Shown one piece after another: positions 26,489 to 35,400 of a stretch of 64,000 bases of DNA; position 1 is the first letter of the stretch; each line of letters opens with the position of its first letter. This stretch comes from GCA-002722245 sp038154685 (GTDB lineage Bacteria > Bacteroidota > Bacteroidia > Flavobacteriales_C > GCA-002722245). The DNA lies in NCBI GenBank assembly GCA_038154685.1, contig JAYPYW010000003.1, positions 1-64,000 of the forward strand. Reading direction: 5' to 3'. Both the position numbers and the translations under genes were made by a program. Under the pieces are notes generated by a model. The model did no database searches, was not told the origin of the DNA, and saw only the letters and a list, made by a program, of their open reading frames with translations.

Positions 26489-27223
26489 ATGACAGTACTC
26501 AGTGTTAATATCAATAAGGTTGCCACACTTCGTAACTCTCGAGGAGGAGACGTACCAAACTTGATAAAAGTTGCCCAAGATTGCGAGCGATTTGGGGCTC
26601 AAGGTATTACAGTTCACCCTCGTCCGGATGAGCGACATATTAAATATCAGGATGTTAGGGACCTAAAGCCTATTTTAACTACCGAGTTTAATATCGAAGG
26701 TTATCCTGGGGATGGTTTTGTTGAATTAGTAAATGAAAACAAACCTGCGCAAGTTACTTTGGTGCCAGACCCACCAGAAGCTATAACCAGTAATGCTGGT
26801 TGGGATGCAAAAAAGAATTTCGATTTTTTATCTGATGTGGTGAAGGATTTTCAAAACAACGGTATTCGAGTGTCTATATTCATGGATCCTATTTTAGAGC
26901 AAATTGAATGGGCAAAAAAAACTGGGACGGATAGAATAGAATTATACACAGAAGAGTTTGCTGTTCAATACGCCAAGGGAAATAAAACAGGAATTCTTCC
27001 TTACAAGGAGGCTGCAAAATTTTCTAAGGAGATTGGTCTTGGTGTAAATGCTGGTCATGATTTAAACTTAGATAACCTTAATTATTTTGCTAAAGAAATC
27101 CCTGAGGTTGATGAAGTAAGTATTGGACATGCCTTAATTTCGGACGCATTATATCTTGGTTTAGAAAACACAATTCAATTATACAGAAGAGCTTTAAACA
27201 TTGAGCATGGGATTGAACTTTAA
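26489..27223 (+). CDS. pdxJ: Pyridoxine 5'-phosphate synthase
   Basis: 244 residues, the usual length. PdxJ condenses 1-deoxyxylulose 5-phosphate and 3-amino-2-oxopropyl phosphate to PNP, the last step of DXP-dependent vitamin B6 synthesis. Family segments are SVNINKVATLRNSRGGD, GITVHPRPDERHI, VSIFMDP and VNAGHDLNLDNL, with VSIGHALISDALYLGL near the end. It overlaps the next gene by 17 bases, so the hydrolase is probably translated from the same message. Confidence 0.96.
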   Translation: MTVLSVNINKVATLRNSRGGDVPNLIKVAQDCERFGAQGITVHPRPDERHIKYQDVRDLKPILTTEFNIEGYPGDGFVELVNENKPAQVTLVPDPPEAITSNAGWDAKKNFDFLSDVVKDFQNNGIRVSIFMDPILEQIEWAKKTGTDRIELYTEEFAVQYAKGNKTGILPYKEAAKFSKEIGLGVNAGHDLNLDNLNYFAKEIPEVDEVSIGHALISDALYLGLENTIQLYRRALNIEHGIEL

Positions 27224-27971
27224 AAAATACGGAGAAGGAAAAGATGTTTTAGTGATTCTTCACGGACTATTTGGTTCGCTGGATAATTGGCAGTCGTTAG
27301 CTAAGCAATTTGCAGAGCATTTCACGGTTTATATTCTCGATCAAAGAAATCATGGTAAGTCACCTCATTTTGATGAGCACACTTACACTGCAATGGCGAG
27401 TGATTTAAAGGAGTTTTTAGATCAAGAAGGAATTGAGGAGGCACATTTGTTGGGTCATTCGATGGGAGGTAAAACAGTAATGCAGTTCTCAATTCAAGAG
27501 CCACAGTATATTAAAAAGATGATTGTTGCTGATATAGCCCCTAAATACTACGCGCCGCATCATCATAAAGAAATAGAAGCTCTGGAATCGGTAGACTTTG
27601 AGGTTCAAAAAGACCGTAAAGCTGTTCAGTCTAAATTGGAGGAAACTTTATCTAACCCGGGAGTTGTTCAGTTTTTTATGAAAGCGCTTACTTGGGTGGA
27701 GAAAGAGCAATTAGGGTGGAAGTTCAATTTAAAAGTACTTGTTGAACAAAATGAAAATATAGGAGAAGCCTTGGAAGGTTTTGCTTATTTCACCAATCCT
27801 ACATTATTTGTTCGAGGGGAGAATTCAAATTATATAACAGAAGATGATATTGATGCAATTGAGGAGATTTTTCCAATGGCGCAGTATCGTACGATTGATG
27901 ATGCCGGACATTGGTTGCATGCCGAAAACCCAAAACAGTTTTTTGAAGAGGTATTAAATTTCCTTAAATAA
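27207..27971 (+). CDS. Alpha/beta-fold hydrolase (YbfF-like esterase)
   Basis: 254 residues from ATG 27207. A TTG six bases earlier also fits but is less likely. The nucleophile Ser is in LLGHSMGGKT, the oxyanion segment is LHGLFGSLDNW and the base His is in DDAGHWLHAENP. This pattern matches the YbfF/esterase branch of the alpha/beta hydrolases, which cleave short acyl esters in vitro. No signal peptide. The overlap with pdxJ implies joint expression but no functional link is evident. Confidence 0.85.
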   Translation: MGLNFKKYGEGKDVLVILHGLFGSLDNWQSLAKQFAEHFTVYILDQRNHGKSPHFDEHTYTAMASDLKEFLDQEGIEEAHLLGHSMGGKTVMQFSIQEPQYIKKMIVADIAPKYYAPHHHKEIEALESVDFEVQKDRKAVQSKLEETLSNPGVVQFFMKALTWVEKEQLGWKFNLKVLVEQNENIGEALEGFAYFTNPTLFVRGENSNYITEDDIDAIEEIFPMAQYRTIDDAGHWLHAENPKQFFEEVLNFLK

Positions 27972-28015
27972 AACTCCCCGTATGGGAATTATATTTATCT
28001 TGGTTACCGCTTAAA

Positions 28016-28741
28016 ATGTCGGATACTTTAGTAATCATACCAACTTATAACGAAATCGATAACATCGAGGACATTCTTCGTGTGGTTTTTGGTTTAAAAA
28101 AATCTTACCATGTTTTAATTGTGGATGATGGTTCACCTGATGGTACGGCTGATATTGTTAAGAAACTTCAGCAAGAATATCCAGAGCAATTACATATTGA
28201 GGAAAGAACAGGGAAACTGGGGTTAGGTACCGCATACATTCACGGTTTTAAGTGGGCGTTAAAAAGAGATTACAGCTACATTATTGAAATGGATGCTGAC
28301 TTTTCTCACCCTCCAACATCGTTAATCGAATTGTATAATGTATGTGAAAAAGGAGGGGTAGATCTTTCTGTAGGTTCAAGATATGTTAGTGGAGTAAACG
28401 TAGTAAACTGGCCAATGAGTCGAGTTTTAATGAGTTATTTCGCTTCTGTTTATGTTCGTAAAGTAACAGGAATGCCAGTCCGTGATACAACTGCAGGTTT
28501 TGTTTGCTACCATAGAAGAGTGTTGGAAAGAATGGATTTGGATAAGATCAACTTTGTTGGTTATGCATTCCAAATTGAAATGAAATTCACAGCTTGGAAG
28601 CTTGGTTTTAAATTAAAAGAAGTTCCAATCATCTTTACCGATCGTAAAAAAGGCCAATCAAAAATGAGCTCTTCAATTTTTAAAGAAGCTATTTTCGGTG
28701 TGCTTTTCATGAAAATCAAATCTTGGTTTAAGAAGTACTAA
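28016..28741 (+). CDS. Polyprenol monophosphomannose synthase-like GT2 glycosyltransferase
   Basis: 241 residues. The GT-A fold begins VIIPTYNEIDNIEDIL, followed by VDDGSPDGTAD and the metal-binding DAD in EMDADFSHPP. The acceptor-side RDTTAGFVCY is typical of DPM1. It lacks a C-terminal membrane domain, as DPM1-type soluble synthases do. It likely makes undecaprenyl- or polyprenyl-phosphate mannose on the inner face of the membrane, a donor for GT-C transferases. The exact sugar is inference. Confidence 0.88.
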   Translation: MSDTLVIIPTYNEIDNIEDILRVVFGLKKSYHVLIVDDGSPDGTADIVKKLQQEYPEQLHIEERTGKLGLGTAYIHGFKWALKRDYSYIIEMDADFSHPPTSLIELYNVCEKGGVDLSVGSRYVSGVNVVNWPMSRVLMSYFASVYVRKVTGMPVRDTTAGFVCYHRRVLERMDLDKINFVGYAFQIEMKFTAWKLGFKLKEVPIIFTDRKKGQSKMSSSIFKEAIFGVLFMKIKSWFKKY

Positions 28742-28751
28742 TATTTTAGTC

Positions 28752-28784
28752 CATCGTCTATGATCCATGGTCCATGGACTTTTG
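28752..28784. repeat. Intergenic repeat family B, copy 2
   Basis: CATCGTCTATGATCC followed by ATGGTCCATGGACTTTTG, sharing words with the copies at 7.03 kb and 30.2 kb. It ends exactly at the pyrC -7 element. Confidence 0.6.
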
Positions 28785-28792
28785 TATTTTTG
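28785..28792 (+). promoter_or_regulatory. -7 promoter element of pyrC (TATTTTTG)
   Basis: Exact TAnnTTTG, 20 bases before the pyrC ATG and immediately after the family B repeat. Confidence 0.65.
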
Positions 28793-28812
28793 TGTTCTAG
28801 AAAAGGAAAGTT

Positions 28813-30162
28813 ATGAGCACATTATTCATCAAAAATGCCACCATCGTTAATGAGGGTGAAGAGTTTGTAGGAAGCGTAGTTGTAAAAGACGGAAAAATCG
28901 CCGATGTTTTTAAGGGAGAAGCTAATTTTTCAGACGAGAATGCTGAGATTGTTGATGCTTCTGGATTACACCTATTACCAGGTATGATTGATGACCAGGT
29001 TCACTTCCGTGAGCCAGGATTAACACATAAGGCAAATATTTACACAGAAAGTAGGGCAGCTGTTGCTGGAGGTATTACTTCATTCATGGAGATGCCAAAC
29101 ACAAACCCTCAAACTACTGTTCACAGTGAATTAGAAAAAAAGTTTGATATTGCTGCGAAAGATGCATTGGCTAACCACTCATTCTTTTTTGGAGCTACAA
29201 ATGAAAACATCGATGAGGTATTAGCAGTTGATGAAAAAAATGTTTGTGGAATCAAGATTTTCATGGGATCATCTACAGGAAACATGTTAGTTGATAATGA
29301 GCAAACTTTAAGAAATATCTTTGGTCACTGTAAATTGTTAATCGCTACTCATTGTGAGGATGAAGCAACAGTTAGAGGTAATGAGGCTAAATATAAAGCT
29401 CAGTTTGGAGAAGATCTTCCAATTAAATATCACCCAATTATTCGTGATGAAGAGGCTTGTTATAAGTCTTCGAGCATGGCGGTTGAATTAGCGAAGGAAT
29501 TAGATGCTCGATTACACATCTTACACATTTCTACAGCTAAAGAAACGGAGTTGTTCAGAAACGATATCTCTTTAAAGGATAAGCGCATTACGGCTGAAGC
29601 TTGTGTTCACCACTTATGGTTTAGTGATGAGGATTATGAAAAGAAAGGAACGCATATTAAGTGGAATCCAGCAGTTAAATCAGCAGCTGATAGAGCTGGA
29701 GTTTTAGAAGCAGTATTAGATGATAGAATTGATATCATTGCTACAGATCACGCTCCTCACACAATAGAAGAAAAGAACAATAAATATTTCTCTGCACCAT
29801 CTGGTGGACCATTAGTTCAGCATGCAATGGTGAGTGTTTTAGAATTAGTTCGGCAGGGTAAAATGCCTTTAACTAGAGCCGTTGATAAAATGTGTCATGC
29901 TCCAGCGGAATTATTCCAAATTCCAAACAGAGGATATATCAAAAAAGGATTCCAAGCAGATCTAGTTTTAGTTAACTTAAACAATCCTTGGACGGTTACT
30001 AAATCAAACATCCTTTACAAGTGTGGATGGTCACCATTTGAAGGACAAGAATTTGCAGCTCAAATCAAGTCTACTTACGTAAATGGAGTTAAGGTTTACG
30101 AAGACGGACAAATCATTGAGCCTTCTTCTAATCCATCGCAAAGATTGGTTTTTTCTAGATAA
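28813..30162 (+). CDS. pyrC: Dihydroorotase
   Basis: 449 residues, class I dihydroorotase length. It closes carbamoyl-aspartate to dihydroorotate in pyrimidine synthesis. The N-terminal metal motif reads DDQVHFREPG (residues 60-69). The usual first His of H-x-H is Gln62 here, with His64 kept. As I recall, this substitution is common in Bacteroidota homologues. Other marks are MPNTNPQT, CGIKIFMGSSTGNMLV, HILHISTAKE and IATDHAPHT, with the catalytic Asp. A family B repeat and -7 element lie directly upstream. Confidence 0.92.
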   Translation: MSTLFIKNATIVNEGEEFVGSVVVKDGKIADVFKGEANFSDENAEIVDASGLHLLPGMIDDQVHFREPGLTHKANIYTESRAAVAGGITSFMEMPNTNPQTTVHSELEKKFDIAAKDALANHSFFFGATNENIDEVLAVDEKNVCGIKIFMGSSTGNMLVDNEQTLRNIFGHCKLLIATHCEDEATVRGNEAKYKAQFGEDLPIKYHPIIRDEEACYKSSSMAVELAKELDARLHILHISTAKETELFRNDISLKDKRITAEACVHHLWFSDEDYEKKGTHIKWNPAVKSAADRAGVLEAVLDDRIDIIATDHAPHTIEEKNNKYFSAPSGGPLVQHAMVSVLELVRQGKMPLTRAVDKMCHAPAELFQIPNRGYIKKGFQADLVLVNLNNPWTVTKSNILYKCGWSPFEGQEFAAQIKSTYVNGVKVYEDGQIIEPSSNPSQRLVFSR

Positions 30163-30170
30163 AAAGAGAC

Positions 30171-30247
30171 AATAGACCATTGTCGATAGACGATGGTTGA
30201 ATGTTGTTAATAAGCTATGGTCCATGGTCTATCGACTATGGACCATT
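30171..30247. repeat. Intergenic repeat family B, copy 3 (dyad)
   Basis: The arms 30174-30197 and 30220-30243 are inverse complements at about 19 of 24 positions, around GTCTATCGAC. The right arm also carries TATGGTCCATGG, shared with the other two copies. The lepA -7 element starts 7 bases after it. Confidence 0.7.
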
Positions 30248-30253
30248 TTTACT

Positions 30254-30261
30254 TATTTTTG
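30254..30261 (+). promoter_or_regulatory. -7 promoter element of lepA (TATTTTTG)
   Basis: Exact TAnnTTTG, ending only 4 bases before the ATG at 30266. If used, the message would be leaderless or nearly so. Confidence 0.5.
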
Positions 30262-30265
30262 CAGG

Positions 30266-32056
30266 ATGAAAAACATTAGGAACTTCTGTATTATTGCGCA
30301 TATCGATCACGGTAAATCAACTTTAGCGGATCGATTGTTACAGGAAACTAAAACGGTATCGGATAGAGATTTGAATGAACAAACTCTTGATGATATGGAT
30401 ATTGAGAAGGAGAGAGGGATTACTATTAAGTCTCATGCCATTCAAATGGATTATGAGCAAGATGGTGAAAATTACGTTCTTAACTTAATCGATACTCCTG
30501 GTCACGTTGATTTTTCATACGAAGTTTCTAGGTCTATTGCAGCTTGTGAAGGAGCGCTTTTAATTGTAGATGCCGCTCAAGGTATTCAAGCGCAAACGAT
30601 TTCTAACCTATACTTAGCGTTAGAAAATGATTTAGAAATTATTCCAATCTTAAATAAAATGGATCTTCCAGGAGCGCAACCAGAGGAAGTGAAAGATCAA
30701 ATTGTTGATTTGATTGGATGTGATAGAGATAAAATTATCCCTGCTTCAGGTAAAACAGGAATGGGAGTTCAAGATATTTTAAGAGCTGTTGTAGAAGATG
30801 TTCCTGCTCCAGAAGGAGACCCAGAAGCACCTTTACAAGCAATGATTTTCGATTCAGTGTTTAACTCTTTCAGAGGAATTATTGCCTACTTTAGAGTTTT
30901 AAACGGATCTATCAAAAAAGGAGATAAAGTTAAATTCTTCAATACAGGAAAAGATTACTTCGCTGACGAAATTGGAATTCTTCGTTTAGATATGGAGTCT
31001 AGAAAAGAAGTTCAATGTGGAGATGTAGGATACATCATTTCTGGAATCAAAAATGCACAAGATGTTAAAGTAGGGGATACCCTTACAAATTTTGATAAAC
31101 CGTGTGAAGTTGCGGTTGATGGATTTGAGGATGTTAAACCAATGGTATTTGCCGGAGTTTATCCAGTTGTTACTGAGGATTACGAAGACTTAAGGGCAGC
31201 TATGGAGAAGCTTCAGTTAAATGACGCTTCATTAACTTTTGAACCAGAAAGTTCTGCAGCCTTAGGATTTGGATTCCGTTGTGGATTCTTAGGAATGTTG
31301 CATTTAGAGATAATTACAGAAAGATTAGAGCGTGAGTTTGAAATGGATGTAATTACTACGGTTCCTAACGTATCCTACATGTGTTACACTAAAAAAGGAG
31401 AAGAGATTCTTGTAAATAACCCTTCAGAACTTCCTGATCCATCGGTTATCGATTGGATTGAAGAGCCATATATCAAAGCACAAGTTATTACGAAGTCCGA
31501 TTATGTTGGAGCAGTAATGACCCTAGCAATAGAAAAACGTGGTGAATTAAGTAACCAAGTTTATTTAAGTGCGGATAGAGTTGAGCTTACATTTGAAATG
31601 CCTCTTGCTGAAATCGTATTCGATTTCTACGATAGATTAAAGTCTATATCAAAAGGATATGCTTCTTTCGATTACTATCCTTCAGGGATGAGACAATCGA
31701 ATTTGAAGAAAATGGATATTCTTTTAAATGGAGATCAAGTCGATGCTTTATCAGCCTTAATCCATGCAGATAATGCCTTTACATTAGGTAAAAAGATATG
31801 TAAAAAGCTGAGAGAATTAATCCCTCGTCAGCAATTCGTTATCGCAATTCAGGCAGCAATCGGAGCTAAAATTATTGCCAGAGAAACAATCTCTGCCTTA
31901 AGAAAAGACGTTACCGCAAAATGTTACGGTGGAGATATTTCTCGTAAGCGTAAGCTACTTGAAAAGCAGAAAGCAGGTAAGAAAAAGATGCGTCAAATTG
32001 GATCTGTAGAGATTCCACAGAGTGCATTCTTAGCAGTACTTAAATTAGATGATTGA
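30266..32056 (+). CDS. lepA: Elongation factor 4 (LepA)
   Basis: 596 residues from ATG 30266, the family's normal length. A longer ORF start at 30197 would add 23 residues encoded by a repeat. G motifs are AHIDHGKST, EKERGITIKSHA, DTPGHVDF and NKMDLP. The LepA-specific C-terminal domain shows YGGDISRKRKLLEKQKAGKK near the end. EF4 is a ribosome-associated GTPase that can back-translocate stalled ribosomes. A hairpin terminator follows 48 bases after the stop. Confidence 0.97.
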   Translation: MKNIRNFCIIAHIDHGKSTLADRLLQETKTVSDRDLNEQTLDDMDIEKERGITIKSHAIQMDYEQDGENYVLNLIDTPGHVDFSYEVSRSIAACEGALLIVDAAQGIQAQTISNLYLALENDLEIIPILNKMDLPGAQPEEVKDQIVDLIGCDRDKIIPASGKTGMGVQDILRAVVEDVPAPEGDPEAPLQAMIFDSVFNSFRGIIAYFRVLNGSIKKGDKVKFFNTGKDYFADEIGILRLDMESRKEVQCGDVGYIISGIKNAQDVKVGDTLTNFDKPCEVAVDGFEDVKPMVFAGVYPVVTEDYEDLRAAMEKLQLNDASLTFEPESSAALGFGFRCGFLGMLHLEIITERLEREFEMDVITTVPNVSYMCYTKKGEEILVNNPSELPDPSVIDWIEEPYIKAQVITKSDYVGAVMTLAIEKRGELSNQVYLSADRVELTFEMPLAEIVFDFYDRLKSISKGYASFDYYPSGMRQSNLKKMDILLNGDQVDALSALIHADNAFTLGKKICKKLRELIPRQQFVIAIQAAIGAKIIARETISALRKDVTAKCYGGDISRKRKLLEKQKAGKKKMRQIGSVEIPQSAFLAVLKLDD

Positions 32057-32103
32057 TTTATCGCCCACGGATCCCGCTGATCTCACGGATTTTTAAAATA
32101 TTA

Positions 32104-32125
32104 GGCCAGCTTCGCTGGCTTTTTT
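32104..32125 (+). terminator. Rho-independent terminator after lepA
   Basis: GCCAGC (32105-32110) and GCTGGC (32114-32119) with a TTC loop, followed by six Ts. Confidence 0.9.
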
Positions 32126-32141
32126 GTTTGGAAATAGAAAT

Positions 32142-32234
32142 GAGATAGCCACGTCGTACCTCCTCCCTATGACTCAAAATTGTTATTGCTTGTTAAGTAT
32201 TGGTCATAACGAGGAGGTACGACGTGGCTATCTC
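32142..32234. repeat. REP-like palindromic element nested in the family A repeat
   Basis: Arms 32142-32173 and 32203-32234 are inverse complements at 30 of 32 positions, including CACGTCGTACCTCCTC. The word resembles REP/BIME-type repeats spread in many Bacteroidota genomes and linked there to RAYT (TnpA-REP) transposases. No transposase gene is in this window. Confidence 0.8.
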
Positions 32235-32280
32235 TAATTTTATGAGGAAAATCCGCGAGATCAGTGAGATCCGCGGGCGA

Positions 32281-32457
32281 CAAATAACAAGTCATCCAGT
32301 TAAAAAATCAAACATCTAAGGGGGCCATCAAAAAAGCTCAGCAAATTGTCATGCAGAATCCTACTTTTCCTGCCGATTTTACAGGTAATTAGCTTAAATT
32401 TATAGTTTGCATACCTTTTGATAAGAGTGTGTGAAATTTACTAGAAATAACTAACCA
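32281..32457. other. Leader region of secA
   Basis: 177 bases between the family A repeat and secA. No ORF or stable hairpin stands out. Imperfect -7-like words (TATAGTTTG, TACCTTTTG) occur near 32402-32420. Confidence 0.4.
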
Positions 32458-35400
32458 ATGATAGGTTCGATAGGAAACATAATTACTAAGCTTTTCGGGA
32501 AGAAAAGTGATAAAGACATAAAAGAAATTAAGCCTCTTGTAGAGAAGGTACTAGCGGAGCAGGCAAAGCTTAAAAATGCTACTGCTGATGAACTAAGAGC
32601 CAACTCGGATAAATTCAGACAAGAGATTCAGGATTATATCAAAGCTGACGAAGAGCAGATTGAAAAAATTAAAGCTGATGCCGATGCACCAGGGATGGGA
32701 GCTAAGGAAAAAGAAGTTTTATACAAGCAAGCAGATGAGTTATCGAAGAAAGTTGATGAAAAAATCGAGGAAGTTTTAAATAACATTCTACCAAGAGCAT
32801 TTGCCAACATTCGTGAAACAGCAAGAAGATTTAAGGATAACGATACTATTGAAGTAACAGCTTCGGAATTTGAAAAAGATATCGCTCACTTAAGAGAGAA
32901 CTTCGAAATCCAAGGAGATAAAGCAATTTACTCAACAACTTGGGAAGCAGGAGGAAATGAAATTAAGTGGGACATGGAGCACTACCAAGTTCAGCTGGTT
33001 GGAGGTATTGTTTTACACTCTGGGAAAATCGGAGAGATGGCTACTGGGGAAGGTAAAACGCTTGTGGCAACACTTCCGGTTTATTTAAATGCATTAGCTC
33101 AAAAGGGTGTTCACTTAGTAACGGTTAACGACTATTTAGCAATTCGTGACTGTGATTGGATGAAGCCACTTTTTGAATTTCATGGTATTACAATCGATTG
33201 TATAGATAAGTATCAACCAAATAGTGAGGAGCGTAGAGCTGCTTATAACTGTGATGTTACTTATGGTACAAACAACGAGTTTGGATTTGATTACTTAAGA
33301 GATAACATGGCGAATGGTGTTGATGACTTAGTTCAAAGAAAGCATCATTATGCAATCGTGGATGAGGTGGATTCGGTTTTAATTGATGATGCAAGAACGC
33401 CATTAATTATTTCTGGACAAATGACTCGTCAAACTAATCAAGAATATGATCAGTTGAAGCCATTTGTAAATCAATTAGTTCAAGCACAGCGTCAATTGGT
33501 AACTAAGAAATTAGCAGATGCTAAGAAGTTATTTAAAGACGAAAACTCTAAGGAGGCCGGTATTGAATTATTAAGAGCCCATAGAGGTTTACCAAAGAAT
33601 AAAGCATTAATCAAATTTTTATCTGAACCAGGTGCAAAACAGTTGTTGCAAAAAACTGAGAACCAGTACATGCAAGAGCAAGGGAAGAATATGCATATTG
33701 TTGACGATGAATTATTCTTTGTAATTGATGAAAAGGCGAATTCGATTGAATTAAAAGACAAAGGGGTTGATTTGATTTCTGGTTCTTTTGATGATAAGAA
33801 CTTCTTTGTAATGCCTGATTTAGGTGCTCTTTTGGCTGAGGTGGATCAAATGACTGGATCTGATCAGGAGAAAGCGCAAGCAAAAACAAAAGTTACCCAA
33901 GACTATAGTATCAAGGTTGAGCGATTACATACCATGCAACAGCTTTTAAAAGCTTACACACTTTTTGAAAAAGAAAAGGATTATGTTGTAATGGATAATG
34001 CGGTTAAGATCGTAGATGAATCTACTGGTCGTATTATGGACGGAAGAAGATGGAGTGATGGTTTACACCAAGCTGTTGAAGCTAAGGAAGGTGTTAAAAT
34101 AGAAGCTGCATCTCAAACTTATGCATCGGTTACCTTACAGAACTATTTCAGAATGTACCACAAGTTAGGTGGTATGACAGGTACAGCAATTACTGAAGCT
34201 GCCGAGTTCTGGGATATTTATGAATTAGAGGTAATTGAAATCCCAACTAATAAACCAATTATCAGAGACGATCGTCAGGATAAGGTTTATAAAACACAAC
34301 GTGAGAAATTTAATGCTGTAATTGAAGAAATTGGTGAAATCACAAAGGAAGGAAGACCAGTTTTAGTAGGTACAACTTCGGTAGAGATTTCGGAATTACT
34401 AAGTAGAACATTAAAAATGCGTGGAATTAAGCACAATGTGCTTAACGCAAAACGCCATGGTCAGGAAGCGCAAATTGTTCGAGAAGCTGGTCAGGCAAAT
34501 ATGGTTACCATTGCAACCAATATGGCAGGTCGTGGTACTGATATTAAACTTTCGGATGAGGTAAAAGCTAAAGGAGGTTTAGCAATTATTGCAACAGAAA
34601 GACATGAGTCTCGTCGTGTTGACCGTCAGTTAAGAGGTCGTGCGGGACGTCAAGGAGATCCAGGTTCGTCGCAATTCTTTGTTTCGTTAGAAGATCCATT
34701 AATGAGATTATTCGGTTCAGAAAGAATCTCGAAGTTAATGGACCGAATGGGATTGAAAGAAGGAGAGGTTATTCAGCATGGAATGATTTCGAAATCTATT
34801 GAAAGAGCCCAGAAAAAAGTAGAGGAAAATAACTTCGGTCAACGTAAACGTTTATTAGAGTATGATGACGTAATGAATGCTCAAAGAGAGGTTATTTACA
34901 AGAAGAGAAGAAATGCTCTTTACGGAGATAGGTTATCTGTGGATGTATCTAATATGTTCATGGATACCATTGAATCATTAGTTTTAAGTTATTCTTATAA
35001 CAAAGATTTCGAAGCGTTTAAGGTTGATTTGATTACTCAATTAGGAATTGAATCTCCCTTATCACAGCAAGAGTTTGAATCTGGTAATGATAAGTCGATT
35101 TTCGAAGCCGTTGTAAAAGCAGTTTCAGAAGCTTATAAGAAGAGAAAGAATGGATTAGCTGCAGCTACGTTCCCAACTTTCCAAACGATTAGAGAAAGAC
35201 AAGGTGATCAGAAAGGGATTACTGTTAATATTCCATTCACCGATGGACAAAAGATTCTTCAGCTTTCGGTTGATTTGGATAAAGCGATTCAATCAGAAGG
35301 TCATGAAGTAATTAAACAGTTTGAGAGAGCGATTTGTTTAGCTGTTATTGATGCTGAATGGAAGGAACACCTCAGAGAAATGGATGATTTAAGAACTAAT

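Larger units (their letters stand above)
32061..32280. repeat. Intergenic repeat family A, copy 3 (outer arms)
   Basis: Arms 32061-32093 and 32248-32280 are inverse complements at 29 of 33 positions and share TCGCCC, CGGAT and GATCTCACGGATTTT words with the other family A copies. The interior holds the lepA terminator and a second, unrelated dyad. Confidence 0.82.

Noticed and set aside
30197..30265. N-terminal extension of LepA
   Set aside because: It translates the family B repeat and adds 23 residues not found in LepA proteins. ATG 30266 gives the standard N-terminus MKNIRNFCIIAHIDHGKST.
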